Shown here in pieces: positions 48,136 through 58,137 of a DNA stretch of 64,000 nucleotides. The notes beneath the pieces are model-generated. The model did no database searches, was not told the DNA's origin, and worked only from the letters and a program-made list of their open reading frames with translations. The stretch spans positions 434,001 to 498,000 of the forward strand of contig NZ_FTRU01000007.1 in assembly GCF_900148495.1 (NCBI RefSeq), read 5' to 3'. Made by a program: the position numbers and the translations under genes. Every line of letters starts with the position of its first letter. The stretch's first letter is position 1. The DNA is from Negativibacillus massiliensis (GTDB lineage Bacteria > Bacillota > Clostridia > Oscillospirales > Ruminococcaceae).

Positions 48136-51100
48136 TACAACACCTCCTCACGGGTTTCAGAGTATTTTGCAGGCGGGATATGCTCCGCTTTGGATTTCAG
48201 ATCAGCCAACACAGAAGGACGCTCTGACTCGCTTCTTTCGTCACGATTTTCCACAGAGTCCTCCATATTCAGGGCTGCATCCAGTTCTGCCAGTCGCTGA
48301 CTTTTGGCTGTCAGCTCTGCTTCCTGCGGGAACGGTTTTCCAACCTCCGCCTTGGCTGCTTCCTGCTGATTGTAGAGATTATTCAACTGCTCATTGGCTC
48401 GTTCTAAGCGCTCAAGGATGCCTGCAAGGGCATTGTCCAGTCGGGTGATATTTCCTCGTGCGTCCGTTCCAAGGGCTACTCTGTGGCTCACAGCGCCCTT
48501 CAGGGTCACATCGAACTCGTTCCGGAAACTGTCAAACGAAAGCTCCATCTGAAAGCCACGGTAACTGCCAAGAGGAACCGGATCGGCACTTTTCGTGTCC
48601 TTACAAGCCGCAAGGAGGATTTCACCGGCATCTGCCTTTTCGGTGTAGGCTTTGCCCATGATTTCCATGCCGCAAAAGCCATCGGCAATCTGCGGGTGTG
48701 CTTCCACGGTTTTAATATCAGCTTCAAAGCCATGAATATAGCCTGTCTGCTTTTCAATCTCAGCCGGGAAGTATTTCAGAAGCTTATCTTCCATACGGTA
48801 CTGCTGGCTCTGGTGGTCAGCTTTCAGCACCTTCAGCCTTGCCACATCAATGTCCAAGTCCATCTTTTCCTTGATAAGCGGATTGCCGGCACACAGCGCC
48901 TTGATCTCCGCATAGGACAGCGCCTGCTCATCCACATCGTCACAGGAGCGAACCGGTGATTTGGAGGTCATAATCTGAGAAATAAACTTCTGCTTGTTTT
49001 CCAAGGTCTGATACAGGTAGGCATCGAAGGTTCCCTCGGTCACATACTGATACACCTGAACCTCTTTGTTCCGGTTGCCCTGACGGATGATACGACCGTT
49101 TCTCTGGGTCATATCAGACGGACGCCAACCCACATCCAAGTGGTGAACTGCCACCAATTTGTCCTGGACGTTGGTTCCTGCACCCATCTTTTGCGTACTG
49201 CCAAGAAGCACTCGCACCTGCCCGGTACGAACCTTGGCAAAGAGGTCTTTTTTCTTTGCCTCGGTATCTGCATCATGGATAAAGGCAACTTCTTCCGCAG
49301 GCACACCGTTTGCAATCAGCTTGGTTTTGACATCATCATAGACATTGAAGGTTCCATCATTTTTCGGTGTGCTAAGGTCGCAGAACACCAACTGGGTCAA
49401 TTTGTCAGCCTGACCGTCCTGCCAGATACGCAGGATATTTCCCACGCAGGCATTGAGCTTGCTGTCAGGGTCATCGGGTAACAGGGTGTTCATTAGCCGC
49501 TGATCCAGTCCCAATTTTCGTCCGTCGCTGGTAATCTTGAGCATATTATCGACGGACGGGTCTACAATACCGGCATGAACATCTGCTGCTCTCTCTGAAA
49601 GGGAAGCCACCATATCCTTCTGGTACTCAGAGGGCTGAACCACAACCGTTTCAAACTTTGCTTCGGGAACAGGGAGATGCAACTGGTCAGAGGTCTTGAT
49701 GTCGGCAACCTCCTTGAACATATTCATCAGTTCAGGCAGGTTGAAGAACTTCGCAAATCGGGTTCTGGCACGATAGCCGGTTCCCTCCGGTGCAAGCTCA
49801 ATCGCAGTTGTTGTTTCTCCGAAGGTCGATGCCCAGGAATCAAAATGGGTCAGGTTCTTTTGCTGGAGCGTACTGTACTGGAGATAGCGCATGACCGTAT
49901 AAAGCTCGGTCATCGAGTTACTTACTGGAGTACCGGTTGCAAAGATCACACCACGCCCGCCGGTCAGCTCATCCATATAGCGGCACTTCATAAACATATC
50001 CGAAGATTTCTGGGCTTCGGAGGTGGACAGACCTGCCACATTTCGCATTTTTGTGTAGAGGAACAAATTCTTGAACGCATGGCTTTCGTCCACAAACAGC
50101 CGGTCTACACCCAACTGCTCAAAGGTAATGACATCATCTTTCTTGTCAGCGGCAAGGAGCTTGTCCAGTCTGGCTTCCAATGATTTTCGTGTTTTCTCCA
50201 TCTGCTTGATCGTGAAGTTTTCGCCACGCTGCCATTTCAGCTCCGCAATCGCACCCTCGATCTCATCAATCTGCTCCCGCAGCTGCCGTTCCTGTCGTTC
50301 GGCAGAAAGCGGGATTTTTTCAAACTGGCTGTGACCGATGATGACTGCATCATAGTCACCCGTTGCGATACGAGCGCAGAACTTCTTACGGTTTGCTGTT
50401 TCAAAATCCTTCTTGGTGGCAACAAGGAGCTTGGCACTCGGATAGAGGTGCAGGAACTCGTTTGCCCACTGTAAGGTCAAGTGATTCGGCACAACGAACA
50501 GGGATTTCTGGCTCAATCCAAGCCGTTTACTCTCCATAGCCGATGCAGCCATCTCGAAGGTCTTGCCCGCACCAACTTCGTGTGCAAGCAGCGTATTTCC
50601 ACCATATAGCACATGAGCGATAGCATTTCTCTGGTGTTCACGGAGGGTAATATCCGGGTTCATGCCGCCGAAACGGATATGAGAGCCATCATACTCACGA
50701 GGTCTGGTGGAGTTAAAAAGTTCGTTGTACTTGGTGGAAAGGGTTTCTCGTCTGTGCGGATCTCTCCAAATCCAATCTCGGAACGCATCCTTGATTGCCT
50801 GCTGTTTCTGCTGTGCCAGGGTAGTTTCTTTTTTATTGAGGACACGCTTCTGCTTACCATCTGCATCTTCAATCGTATCATAGATACGAATATCCTTCAG
50901 ATTCAGCGTTTCCTCCAGAATCCGATATGCGTTGGCTCGCTCTGTACCGTAGGTGACATACGCCGCCACATCGTTGTAGTTGGGAGAACTCTTACCGTTG
51001 ATGCGCCACTCTGCGGTCAGCTCGGAGAACTTGACCTCAATGGAACGGCGCAAGTAATACGGCGTTTCAAAGGTTTCCTCCATGAACTGCTGAATATAAT

Positions 51101-52238
51101 CGGCATCAATCCATGTTGCACCCAAACGCACATCAATCTCGGACGCATCCAAGTCCTTCGGCTGTGCTTTCTGCAAGGCTTCCACATTGATGTGGAAGGA
51201 AGAATCCCTGTCTGCCGCCATCTGTGCGACACGCAGCTTGCTTCTTACATCACCGGAAAGGTAATCATCGGCAGTCTGCCATCCAACTTCCACAGCATCG
51301 GGAGCCATCGGGTCTTTGAAGATCACCCCTCGAAGCTCTGCCTGAATCGCATCGTATTCTCCAGGTGTTCCAAGCAGCTGTGCCATAAACGGCAAATCCA
51401 CCTTGCCACGCTCACCGATAGAGATTGCCAGAGCTTCGGACGGCGTATCCACGCTCGTCACTCTGCGTTCCGGCTTGATGGTTCGCTTGGTGAACATATC
51501 CGCCTTGCTTTTCAGATTGCCGTCCTCATCCACATTTTCCAGAGAACACAGGAGATAGTAGGAGGAATCGTCAGCAAATGCCTGACCATTGGCTCGATTA
51601 TTGATAAGCCCGTTCTTTGCGGCAAACGCATCGTAGGCATCATTCAGTTCTGCCTGTTTCTGAGTAATCATTTCATCCGGGTAATCCTCAAGCTGATATT
51701 CGATCAGCTCGTTGACGATACCACGAAGTTCCACCATGCCCATCACACGGTCTTTTGCTTTCTCATTCAGGTCTACACGGCGCATCAGGGAGTTTTCACG
51801 GAAGTACACATTGCCATCCACCACGGTATAAGAGAAATTCTTTACATCCGGGGTTGCAGGAATGGTTTCGATTTCCTTACCCTTGTCAGCTTCGGGAAGC
51901 TCCACAGCCTGATAGGTTCCTTGGATGTGGGAAACTGCTTCTTTCAGAAGTTCGGACAGTTCCATGCCCTCAATGGGACGCACTGTAATGTCCATGCCGT
52001 AGGCGGTACTTTCTTCCACCGTATCGCCCAGAACCATTTCAGGATGAGCGACAAAGTAGCTGTTCATGGTGTGTCCTTCTTCGGTGCGGTCAAGGTTTAC
52101 CCATTCCGGTACAATGTCAATCGGATGGTCACGCTTTTGCAGGAACAGGATGTCGGACACGACTTCCGTGCCTGCGTTTTTCTTAAAGGCATCGTTTGGC
52201 AGACGGATTGCACCAAGCAGTTCCGCCCTCTGCGCCAC
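48135..52238 (-). CDS. SNF2/DEAD-like helicase, C-terminal part after frameshift
   Basis: The 1367-residue frame carries the helicase core: Q-motif region, Walker A HEVGAGKTF near residue 560, DExH-like LFVDESHAFKN, then helicase C with GAGTNVQDKL and RNGRIIRQGN (arginine finger). The N-terminal part continues the methylase-like domain (GAIRLPNDAFKKNAGT). It begins with GTG only because the frame shifts at about 52239; in relatives the two parts form one protein of about 2800 residues. A role in DNA processing or restriction avoidance during transfer is likely. Confidence 0.88.
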   Translation of the reverse strand: MAQRAELLGAIRLPNDAFKKNAGTEVVSDILFLQKRDHPIDIVPEWVNLDRTEEGHTMNSYFVAHPEMVLGDTVEESTAYGMDITVRPIEGMELSELLKEAVSHIQGTYQAVELPEADKGKEIETIPATPDVKNFSYTVVDGNVYFRENSLMRRVDLNEKAKDRVMGMVELRGIVNELIEYQLEDYPDEMITQKQAELNDAYDAFAAKNGLINNRANGQAFADDSSYYLLCSLENVDEDGNLKSKADMFTKRTIKPERRVTSVDTPSEALAISIGERGKVDLPFMAQLLGTPGEYDAIQAELRGVIFKDPMAPDAVEVGWQTADDYLSGDVRSKLRVAQMAADRDSSFHINVEALQKAQPKDLDASEIDVRLGATWIDADYIQQFMEETFETPYYLRRSIEVKFSELTAEWRINGKSSPNYNDVAAYVTYGTERANAYRILEETLNLKDIRIYDTIEDADGKQKRVLNKKETTLAQQKQQAIKDAFRDWIWRDPHRRETLSTKYNELFNSTRPREYDGSHIRFGGMNPDITLREHQRNAIAHVLYGGNTLLAHEVGAGKTFEMAASAMESKRLGLSQKSLFVVPNHLTLQWANEFLHLYPSAKLLVATKKDFETANRKKFCARIATGDYDAVIIGHSQFEKIPLSAERQERQLREQIDEIEGAIAELKWQRGENFTIKQMEKTRKSLEARLDKLLAADKKDDVITFEQLGVDRLFVDESHAFKNLFLYTKMRNVAGLSTSEAQKSSDMFMKCRYMDELTGGRGVIFATGTPVSNSMTELYTVMRYLQYSTLQQKNLTHFDSWASTFGETTTAIELAPEGTGYRARTRFAKFFNLPELMNMFKEVADIKTSDQLHLPVPEAKFETVVVQPSEYQKDMVASLSERAADVHAGIVDPSVDNMLKITSDGRKLGLDQRLMNTLLPDDPDSKLNACVGNILRIWQDGQADKLTQLVFCDLSTPKNDGTFNVYDDVKTKLIANGVPAEEVAFIHDADTEAKKKDLFAKVRTGQVRVLLGSTQKMGAGTNVQDKLVAVHHLDVGWRPSDMTQRNGRIIRQGNRNKEVQVYQYVTEGTFDAYLYQTLENKQKFISQIMTSKSPVRSCDDVDEQALSYAEIKALCAGNPLIKEKMDLDIDVARLKVLKADHQSQQYRMEDKLLKYFPAEIEKQTGYIHGFEADIKTVEAHPQIADGFCGMEIMGKAYTEKADAGEILLAACKDTKSADPVPLGSYRGFQMELSFDSFRNEFDVTLKGAVSHRVALGTDARGNITRLDNALAGILERLERANEQLNNLYNQQEAAKAEVGKPFPQEAELTAKSQRLAELDAALNMEDSVENRDERSESERPSVLADLKSKAEHIPPAKYSETREEVL

Positions 52239-55200
52239 GCCTTGCGTCAGAGTTCTTGGAATCCATGGTGTAACGGCTTGTCACAAAAGCGACCACACCA
52301 CCGGGACGAACCTGATCCAAAGCCTTGGCAAAGAAATAGTTGTGAATGGAGAATCCCAGCTTGTCATACGGCTTGTCGGACACTTTGTAGTTGCCGAAAG
52401 GGACATTACCCACAGCCAGATCGTAAAAGTCTCGGCGGTCTGTCGTTTCAAAACCGGCTACTTTGATTTCTGCGTTGGGATAGAGCTTCTGAGCAATTCT
52501 GCCGGTGATGGAATCCAGTTCCACACCATACAAACGGCTGCTCTGCATTTCAGGAGGGAGCATACCAAAGAAGTTGCCGATACCCATAGCAGGCTCCAGA
52601 ATATTTCCTGTTTCAAAGCCCATCTGTCCGACCGCATCGTAGATGGAGCGAATGACCGTAGGGCTGGTGTAATGTGCGTTCAGGGTGGAAGCTCTTGCCG
52701 CAGCATATTCATCTTCGGAAAGCAGGTTTTTCAGTGTCTGATACTCCTTCGCCCAATTTCCCTTGTCCGGGTCAAAGGCATCTGCCAGACCGCCCCAACC
52801 GACATAATTCGACAAAATCTCCTGTTCTTCGGTAGTGGCGTTCCTGTTCTCGCTTTCCAGTTTGAACAGAGTTTCAATGGCTGCGATGTTTCTTGCGAAT
52901 TTCTGCTTCGGTCCACCTTCACCGATGTTGTCATCCGTGATGTGGAAGTTCACCGCAGGAACAGGTGGGATTTCTCTGGTGGTGATGGACTGCTCAAGCT
53001 GAGCGATAATGTCCATGACTTCGGCATTCTGCCATCCGTCCACCTGGGCATAATCCTGAATGATGGTGTCCTTTCCATCTACGCACTGTACGAAGTCCAG
53101 ACTACCCGGCAGATCTCTGGTATTCATTGCACCCAGGGCTTTTCTCTGCGTGTCAGGAAGTGCATAGTAGGCTCGCAGGGCATCATCAAAGGAACTGTAT
53201 TCCTTGATGTCCAGCGCACCCCGCTTCTGAATGTCCTCGGCAACATAAAAATGATCGATGAAGTGTTCCGGTTCCTGCTGTTCGGGTTCCGCACTGGCTC
53301 TGACCTGTGCGTGTGCCTTTTCGTCAGGGTAGTCCCCATAGATACGGATGCACTTATGCTCCTGCTGATCGTAAACGGCAGCACCATCGTACTTGAATCC
53401 GTCATCCTCCATGGTTCCGTCCACATAGCCCTGGGCAGCTTTTTCCGCTTCTTCCAGAGTGTAGTAGTCCAGTTTATCATCGAAGCCGTTTTCAAAGTGA
53501 TGGTAGGCGGCAACCAGATAGCGGGGAGCCATGCGCTCCTCGTAGCTGTTAATCATCTCAGGTGTCAGCCATTCTGGTTTGTCGGGAATCATTTCATACA
53601 GCTCACGCATCTTGGCAATCTGTGCATGGCGGTTGCCTGCCCACAGATGCTTTTCGCTGTGCTGTCCTGCACCAAGGAAGTATTCGCAGTCCATACGCAG
53701 ACGGTCTAACAGCTGATACTCAGGGGTGTAGTCCCTCGGTTCGGTTTTGCCCAGAAAATCCTCTGTAACGGGCTTTTCTTCGGTTTGGGCATCAACCCTT
53801 ACCGCATGGTTTCTTTCGTCCTGAGAGAGCATACGCTCGAAATTCTCACGATTCTCGGCACGGAAGATGGGATAAGCAAGCGTAGGGTCACGCAGCTGAA
53901 CTTCTCTGTCCGTGATCTGCTCCACACGGAAAGCTGTATCGTCCAGATATACCGTGTCACCGACCTGATAATTCCATTTCGGTTCCTCGGAAGCAGATGC
54001 TTCCACAACTTCGGCAGGCTCTGCCACAGGCGCTTCTGGCTGAACCGACTCCATCGCAGCTACGGACTGACGAACTTCCTCCAAATAGTCATTGGCAAGC
54101 CATTCGTCCGTGAAGTATTCCGTAACGCCTTCCGGGTCTACATAGTAGTCATCGGTCTGATTATCCCAGATCGCATACTCGCCATCCTCGGTATCAATCA
54201 CTGCGAAACGGTCATAAACATCTTCCAACGGATCAGTTTTAGCTTCTTCGATAGCCTGTCGTTCCGCTTCTTCCTCCGGGCTGAGGTAGCGTCCCTTTCG
54301 TATCAGACCGTCGATTCTCTGCACCACCTGCGCCCAGGACATCTGCAATTTATCGCAACCGCTCTTGGTGTAAGCAACACCCTTGGCATCGTGATCCTGA
54401 CCGCTGTGCGTTGCACCAGAGCAGGCATGGGAATGACCACCGGTTCCGTATTCATGCTTCAGGAAGTCCATCTTTTCCTTGGCAGAATGATTCTCCTGCC
54501 AGTAGTTATAAATACGGGCTTTACCACCGGAAAAGCCGCTTCCACGGGTCAAGTCTGCATTGACTTCATCATCCGTAATGAACTGGCGGACAAGGGGCAT
54601 CTGCATCATATCGGTCTGATACTCACGCAAAGGCATATTCAACTCATACAGCTGTTTCTGAATGAGATTCAGCTTGTGATAGTGAAAACGAAGCAGATCG
54701 GGATTTTCCGCAAGGGTTTTTCTAAATTCCGAATACTGCTGTACCAAGGTTGCGTGGAAACGAGGGTCATCCAACTTTTCAGCCAAGTCTGCGGTTTCGT
54801 CAGGGAAACCACGAAACGGTTCCTGATGAAGAATTGCCAGATAGTTGCTGGAACGGGCTTCTTCACTCAAATCGTGATAAAGATGCCACAGGGATTCTGC
54901 CAACTTCTGACGCTCATATCCGGATGCTTCTACCAGTTCCACATTAGTTGCGAACCGACCATTTTCAAGCAGTTCTCCAATGCGCTCGGCAACCGTTTCC
55001 CAAGAAACGATCTGCGCTCTGGGGCTGTCAATGGCAGAGGAACCTTTGGCAAGGTGGATACCGTCCTCGGCATACCACGCACAGATATTCCCGCTATCTT
55101 CTTTCAGACCATAGCCGCCGTGATAGACCTGCTTTAAGGTCTGAACGATTTCTTCCAACGGCTTCTGCTTCATATATTCCAGCGCTACGACTTTTCGGGC

Positions 55201-56460
55201 TTCATCGGTATTGCTACCAAGCAGAAGGAAGTGGTCGATTTCTTCCTGGGCAAAAGAAAAAGCAGAGGGCGTAAAGCTCTCTGCTCGGTCGATAAAACTG
55301 ATTTGTTCATTTTCGGAGAGGAAAAGGTTCAGACTCAGCTGTTGATAAGCTCCGTCATCACGACTTCCTCCGCCTGTGCTTTCAGGCTGTTCATGTGCTG
55401 CACCCACGCCATCTGCTGCGTTTCCTTGTCCGGTGCGGGGCTGTCCTTCAGGTACTGCTCCATCAGAAACTCCACTCTGGCTTTCGCTGTTTCCTCGATC
55501 TCCCACAGGTGCGGGAACAGGCTCTCCGTCAGAATCATGTCGTTCAGGAGCATCGGATTGTTCTGTTCCAAAAATGCTCGACGCATCCTGCCGTACTTGC
55601 CCAGAGGTTTCTCTCCCTCGTTCTCCAACTGAAGGTTCGGAATCTGATAATCTCCGGCCTGTCTGTAAGTCATCTCGCTCATAATCTGTACTCCTTTCGG
55701 TAGCTTTAATCTGCTCATGTTCTCCAATCGCTTTTTCGATTTCCTGAAACATCCTTGTGCTGATGGCATTCACCGCAGTACCAAGGGCATTTACCGTCTG
55801 TCTGGTGTTAAAATCAAACACCTTCTGGAAATCCTCATGCTCGAAGTAGTTGTCGGGACTTTCCACGAACCGGCAATACATCGTATAGGATACGCTGTTT
55901 GCCACCGCATTTTTGAAAGCTACTTCGATGTTGAGTTCATCATACTCCTCAAGGAAGCTGTTGGCAACGATGTCGAGGAACTGCTTTTTGTAATCGTCCC
56001 AATACTCAGCCGCCAGTGCGGATGCAATATCTTCAAGCTGTGCTTCCAGTACCCCGTCAGCGGCAACACCGAAGGTACGCTCCATCGCTTCCATGACATA
56101 GGAGCGGTTTTCAGGCGTCACCTCCCACGGTTTCAGTTCCGGGGAAGAACGGCGAACGCCGGTATCCGCCACATCAAACACATAGCGCAGATACGGTTTA
56201 TCCCTGTTCATCACAAACAGAGCAATGCCGGTAGAGCCACGCTTTACATATCTGCGGTAATTTTCAGCGTTCCAGTCCTCATAGGGCTTGCAAAAGGTCG
56301 CATTGGGGCGCTGAGCATAAATCATCACCTGTTCCGGATAGGTGAACTCATAGTTGCGGGACATCGTTCTCAAAAACGAAGTCCAGTTATCTGTGTTCGA
56401 GGTGATTTTCCCAATCGTTTCTTTTGCTAATCCGGAATAAAATCGCTCTTTTGCGTTCAT
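52183..56460 (-). CDS. SNF2-like helicase/methylase, N-terminal part before frameshift
   Basis: The 1425-residue frame begins MNAKERFYSGLAKETIGKI, an ArdC/LPD-like opening. A disordered linker (about residues 255-375, GRETSGQVRQD and rich in G, S, E) follows. Later parts include methylase motifs (LEPAMGIGNFFGM, GVELDS, DLAVGNVPFGNY, as in N6-adenine methylases). After SRYTMDSKNSDAR the frame drifts into GAEGGTAWCN and stops. Joined to the next frame it gives the giant helicase usual for Tn1549-like ICEs. A tnpV-like gene lies in another frame across the linker. Confidence 0.88.
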   Translation of the reverse strand: MNAKERFYSGLAKETIGKITSNTDNWTSFLRTMSRNYEFTYPEQVMIYAQRPNATFCKPYEDWNAENYRRYVKRGSTGIALFVMNRDKPYLRYVFDVADTGVRRSSPELKPWEVTPENRSYVMEAMERTFGVAADGVLEAQLEDIASALAAEYWDDYKKQFLDIVANSFLEEYDELNIEVAFKNAVANSVSYTMYCRFVESPDNYFEHEDFQKVFDFNTRQTVNALGTAVNAISTRMFQEIEKAIGEHEQIKATERSTDYERDDLQTGRRLSDSEPSVGERGRETSGQVRQDASSIFGTEQSDAPERHDSDGEPVPAPVGDRGNSESQSGVSDGAVPEGQPRTGQGNAADGVGAAHEQPESTGGGSRDDGAYQQLSLNLFLSENEQISFIDRAESFTPSAFSFAQEEIDHFLLLGSNTDEARKVVALEYMKQKPLEEIVQTLKQVYHGGYGLKEDSGNICAWYAEDGIHLAKGSSAIDSPRAQIVSWETVAERIGELLENGRFATNVELVEASGYERQKLAESLWHLYHDLSEEARSSNYLAILHQEPFRGFPDETADLAEKLDDPRFHATLVQQYSEFRKTLAENPDLLRFHYHKLNLIQKQLYELNMPLREYQTDMMQMPLVRQFITDDEVNADLTRGSGFSGGKARIYNYWQENHSAKEKMDFLKHEYGTGGHSHACSGATHSGQDHDAKGVAYTKSGCDKLQMSWAQVVQRIDGLIRKGRYLSPEEEAERQAIEEAKTDPLEDVYDRFAVIDTEDGEYAIWDNQTDDYYVDPEGVTEYFTDEWLANDYLEEVRQSVAAMESVQPEAPVAEPAEVVEASASEEPKWNYQVGDTVYLDDTAFRVEQITDREVQLRDPTLAYPIFRAENRENFERMLSQDERNHAVRVDAQTEEKPVTEDFLGKTEPRDYTPEYQLLDRLRMDCEYFLGAGQHSEKHLWAGNRHAQIAKMRELYEMIPDKPEWLTPEMINSYEERMAPRYLVAAYHHFENGFDDKLDYYTLEEAEKAAQGYVDGTMEDDGFKYDGAAVYDQQEHKCIRIYGDYPDEKAHAQVRASAEPEQQEPEHFIDHFYVAEDIQKRGALDIKEYSSFDDALRAYYALPDTQRKALGAMNTRDLPGSLDFVQCVDGKDTIIQDYAQVDGWQNAEVMDIIAQLEQSITTREIPPVPAVNFHITDDNIGEGGPKQKFARNIAAIETLFKLESENRNATTEEQEILSNYVGWGGLADAFDPDKGNWAKEYQTLKNLLSEDEYAAARASTLNAHYTSPTVIRSIYDAVGQMGFETGNILEPAMGIGNFFGMLPPEMQSSRLYGVELDSITGRIAQKLYPNAEIKVAGFETTDRRDFYDLAVGNVPFGNYKVSDKPYDKLGFSIHNYFFAKALDQVRPGGVVAFVTSRYTMDSKNSDARRGAEGGTAWCNPSAKRCL
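55335..55682 (-). CDS. TnpV-like protein overprinted within the helicase gene
   Basis: The 115-residue protein starts MSEMTYRQAGDYQIPNLQL and contains GKYGRMRRAFLEQN, PHLWEIEETAKARVE and MNSLKAQAEEVVMTELINS. It aligns along its length with TnpV of the IME at 16886-17245. Its own AAAGGAG lies nine bases before ATG 55682. The gene is on the same strand as the helicase but shifted by one base, fully inside its disordered linker, so the same bases encode two proteins. Confidence 0.88.
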   Translation of the reverse strand: MSEMTYRQAGDYQIPNLQLENEGEKPLGKYGRMRRAFLEQNNPMLLNDMILTESLFPHLWEIEETAKARVEFLMEQYLKDSPAPDKETQQMAWVQHMNSLKAQAEEVVMTELINS

Positions 56461-56478
56461 TGTATCCCTCCAATCCTA

Positions 56479-56685
56479 TCAATCCGGATAAAGGTTCAGC
56501 TTCTCAAAGGCGGCATCGTCCATGGCTGAAACTTTACGGAGAACCGAGTCTGCCAAAGCAAAAAGCTCTGACTCGTCCTCCGAAAGCTGTTCCTTCATCA
56601 GTGTCAGTGCTTCACACAGCCCTGACCTTGTGCCAGGGCTGTAAAGCATCATCATGTTCCGCTCATCCTGTGTGAAATCCATCAT
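56479..56685 (-). CDS. Transposon-transfer assisting protein (TTRAP-like)
   Basis: The 68-residue acidic helical protein MMDFTQDERNMMMLYSPGTR with LCEALTLMKEQL and DAAFEKLNLYPD matches small TTRAP-type proteins before the ICE helicase. The start overlaps the upstream stop by four bases. Its function is not established. Confidence 0.8.
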   Translation of the reverse strand: MMDFTQDERNMMMLYSPGTRSGLCEALTLMKEQLSEDESELFALADSVLRKVSAMDDAAFEKLNLYPD

Positions 56686-57278
56686 TCAATCTCCCTTTCC
56701 GGGTGGCTCTTGGGCGGCTTATGGGAAACATCCGGCACGGGCTTTTCCTTTAACTGCTCCAACACCGAAGGACGTTCCTCTAATCCGGACGCTTTTCCGT
56801 TATTGATGATACCGTCAATCATCCCATAATCATCTTCCATTGCCATCTCTGCGTTTTTCAGGTAGTTTTCGGACTTCATAAAGTTTTCCAGCTTCTGAAA
56901 CCCAACAGAATCTACATAGTGAAAGGATACCTCACCGACTACCTTTAAGGCTACGATGTCGCTGACCGACATACTGTGACCACGGAAATCATCCGGGTGG
57001 TCAATATTGAACTTTACATACAAATCTTCCAGCTGCCGATTCACATCCTCGGACATAGAAATGGAGCCATGATAGACCACCTCGTAACGGTCAATCTCAG
57101 GCTCCATTTCTTTCTTCTGAAGGTAGCTGTAATTTGCAAACATGAGCGGGATATTATCGTCTACATCTTCCCGCAGCTGAAGAATCGCATAGGAATCCGT
57201 GGGGCTTTCCAGAAAAGCAACCATTCTGTCATCCGGGGTGGTATTTCCGTGAACATCATCCCATTTTTCGTTTTTCAT
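56682..57278 (-). CDS. YodL/DUF4316-domain protein
   Basis: The 198-residue protein contains SYAILQLREDVDDNIPLMFANY and RYEVVYHGSIS, a YodL-type domain (residues 20-130). NAEMAMEDDYGMIDGIINNG follows, typical of DUF4316. AAGGAGGACACGGAT precedes ATG 57278. These genes always lie between topB and the helicase in this ICE type; the role is unknown. Confidence 0.78.
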   Translation of the reverse strand: MKNEKWDDVHGNTTPDDRMVAFLESPTDSYAILQLREDVDDNIPLMFANYSYLQKKEMEPEIDRYEVVYHGSISMSEDVNRQLEDLYVKFNIDHPDDFRGHSMSVSDIVALKVVGEVSFHYVDSVGFQKLENFMKSENYLKNAEMAMEDDYGMIDGIINNGKASGLEERPSVLEQLKEKPVPDVSHKPPKSHPEREIE

Positions 57279-57291
57279 ATCCGTGTCCTCC

Positions 57292-58137
57292 TTATCGTTC
57301 AGGCTCTTTGCGTTTGGGAGAGGGACTGGCAGGCGCAGCTTTTTCTGCGGCCTGTGCCAGTTTTTCCATGACCGACTCACGCTTCGGAGAGTCGAGCTTA
57401 TCCAGCTGACTTTTCAGCACTTTGGCAACCTCAACCGCAGTTTCCTCACGGGCTTCTTCAATGGCTGTATTCAGGAACTCACGATACGGAGCCGTATTAC
57501 CAGCGGCAAGATCTGCCTTGATTTCTTGGATATGCGCCTGCACATCATCGACCTGATCCATATATTCATAGGGGTCGAAGTTCTCTGCAAAACGGTCGAG
57601 CTTAAAAGCAAGCTCAGCGATAGGGTCATTGACCACCACCGCCTGTCTGCCGACTTCAAAAGCCTGCTCCATGACATCCTCATAGAACATTGCCCGCAGT
57701 TCCCGGCGCTCCAGCCCGAAGGATTCCAGAATATCCCGGCGGACTTCGAGCATGGACAGTTCAGGGTTATCAACCTGACCGCCATCAATCTCGTTGTAGT
57801 TTTCATCCAACAGGGTGTAGTCGTAACCATCTTCGCAGGTCTGCACCGCAAGGATTCTATCCTTTCCGACCTTCCATGCGGCTTCATCGCCCATAATCTC
57901 AGGCTCCGGCATATAGCTTGCGCCGTTGCGCTCCATAATTTCTGCAAACTGGCAGATATGAAACACATTGTATCCGATCTGCGTATGATACTCGTCAATG
58001 AAGGTGCAGGGCTTCACAACCATTTCATCCGGGTAGTGAATCTGCACACAGCTGCCATCGGGGATATGAAACAAATCCTTATAATGGCTGTCGATAAATC
58101 GGATTTCCTTACCATCCGGGTTGTACTCATTTGTCAT
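57292..58137 (-). CDS. LPD28-like ICE protein
   Basis: The 281-residue protein begins IRFIDSHYKDLFHIPDGSCVQI and has HICQFAEIMERNGASY, resembling the LPD28 large-polyvalent-protein domain. A helical acidic middle and a lysine-rich tail (PSPKRKEPER) follow. The ATG overlaps the topB stop, giving coupling. Likely a DNA-transfer accessory protein. Confidence 0.7.
   Translation of the reverse strand: MTNEYNPDGKEIRFIDSHYKDLFHIPDGSCVQIHYPDEMVVKPCTFIDEYHTQIGYNVFHICQFAEIMERNGASYMPEPEIMGDEAAWKVGKDRILAVQTCEDGYDYTLLDENYNEIDGGQVDNPELSMLEVRRDILESFGLERRELRAMFYEDVMEQAFEVGRQAVVVNDPIAELAFKLDRFAENFDPYEYMDQVDDVQAHIQEIKADLAAGNTAPYREFLNTAIEEAREETAVEVAKVLKSQLDKLDSPKRESVMEKLAQAAEKAAPASPSPKRKEPER

Noticed and set aside
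50613..53709. Two plus-strand frames of about 550-620 codons opposite the helicase
   Set aside because: Both lie antisense to conserved helicase motifs and have no family features; treated as shadows.
53785..55137. 450-codon plus-strand frame opposite the helicase N-part
   Set aside because: Antisense to well-conserved coding sequence, without a ribosome-binding site or domain.
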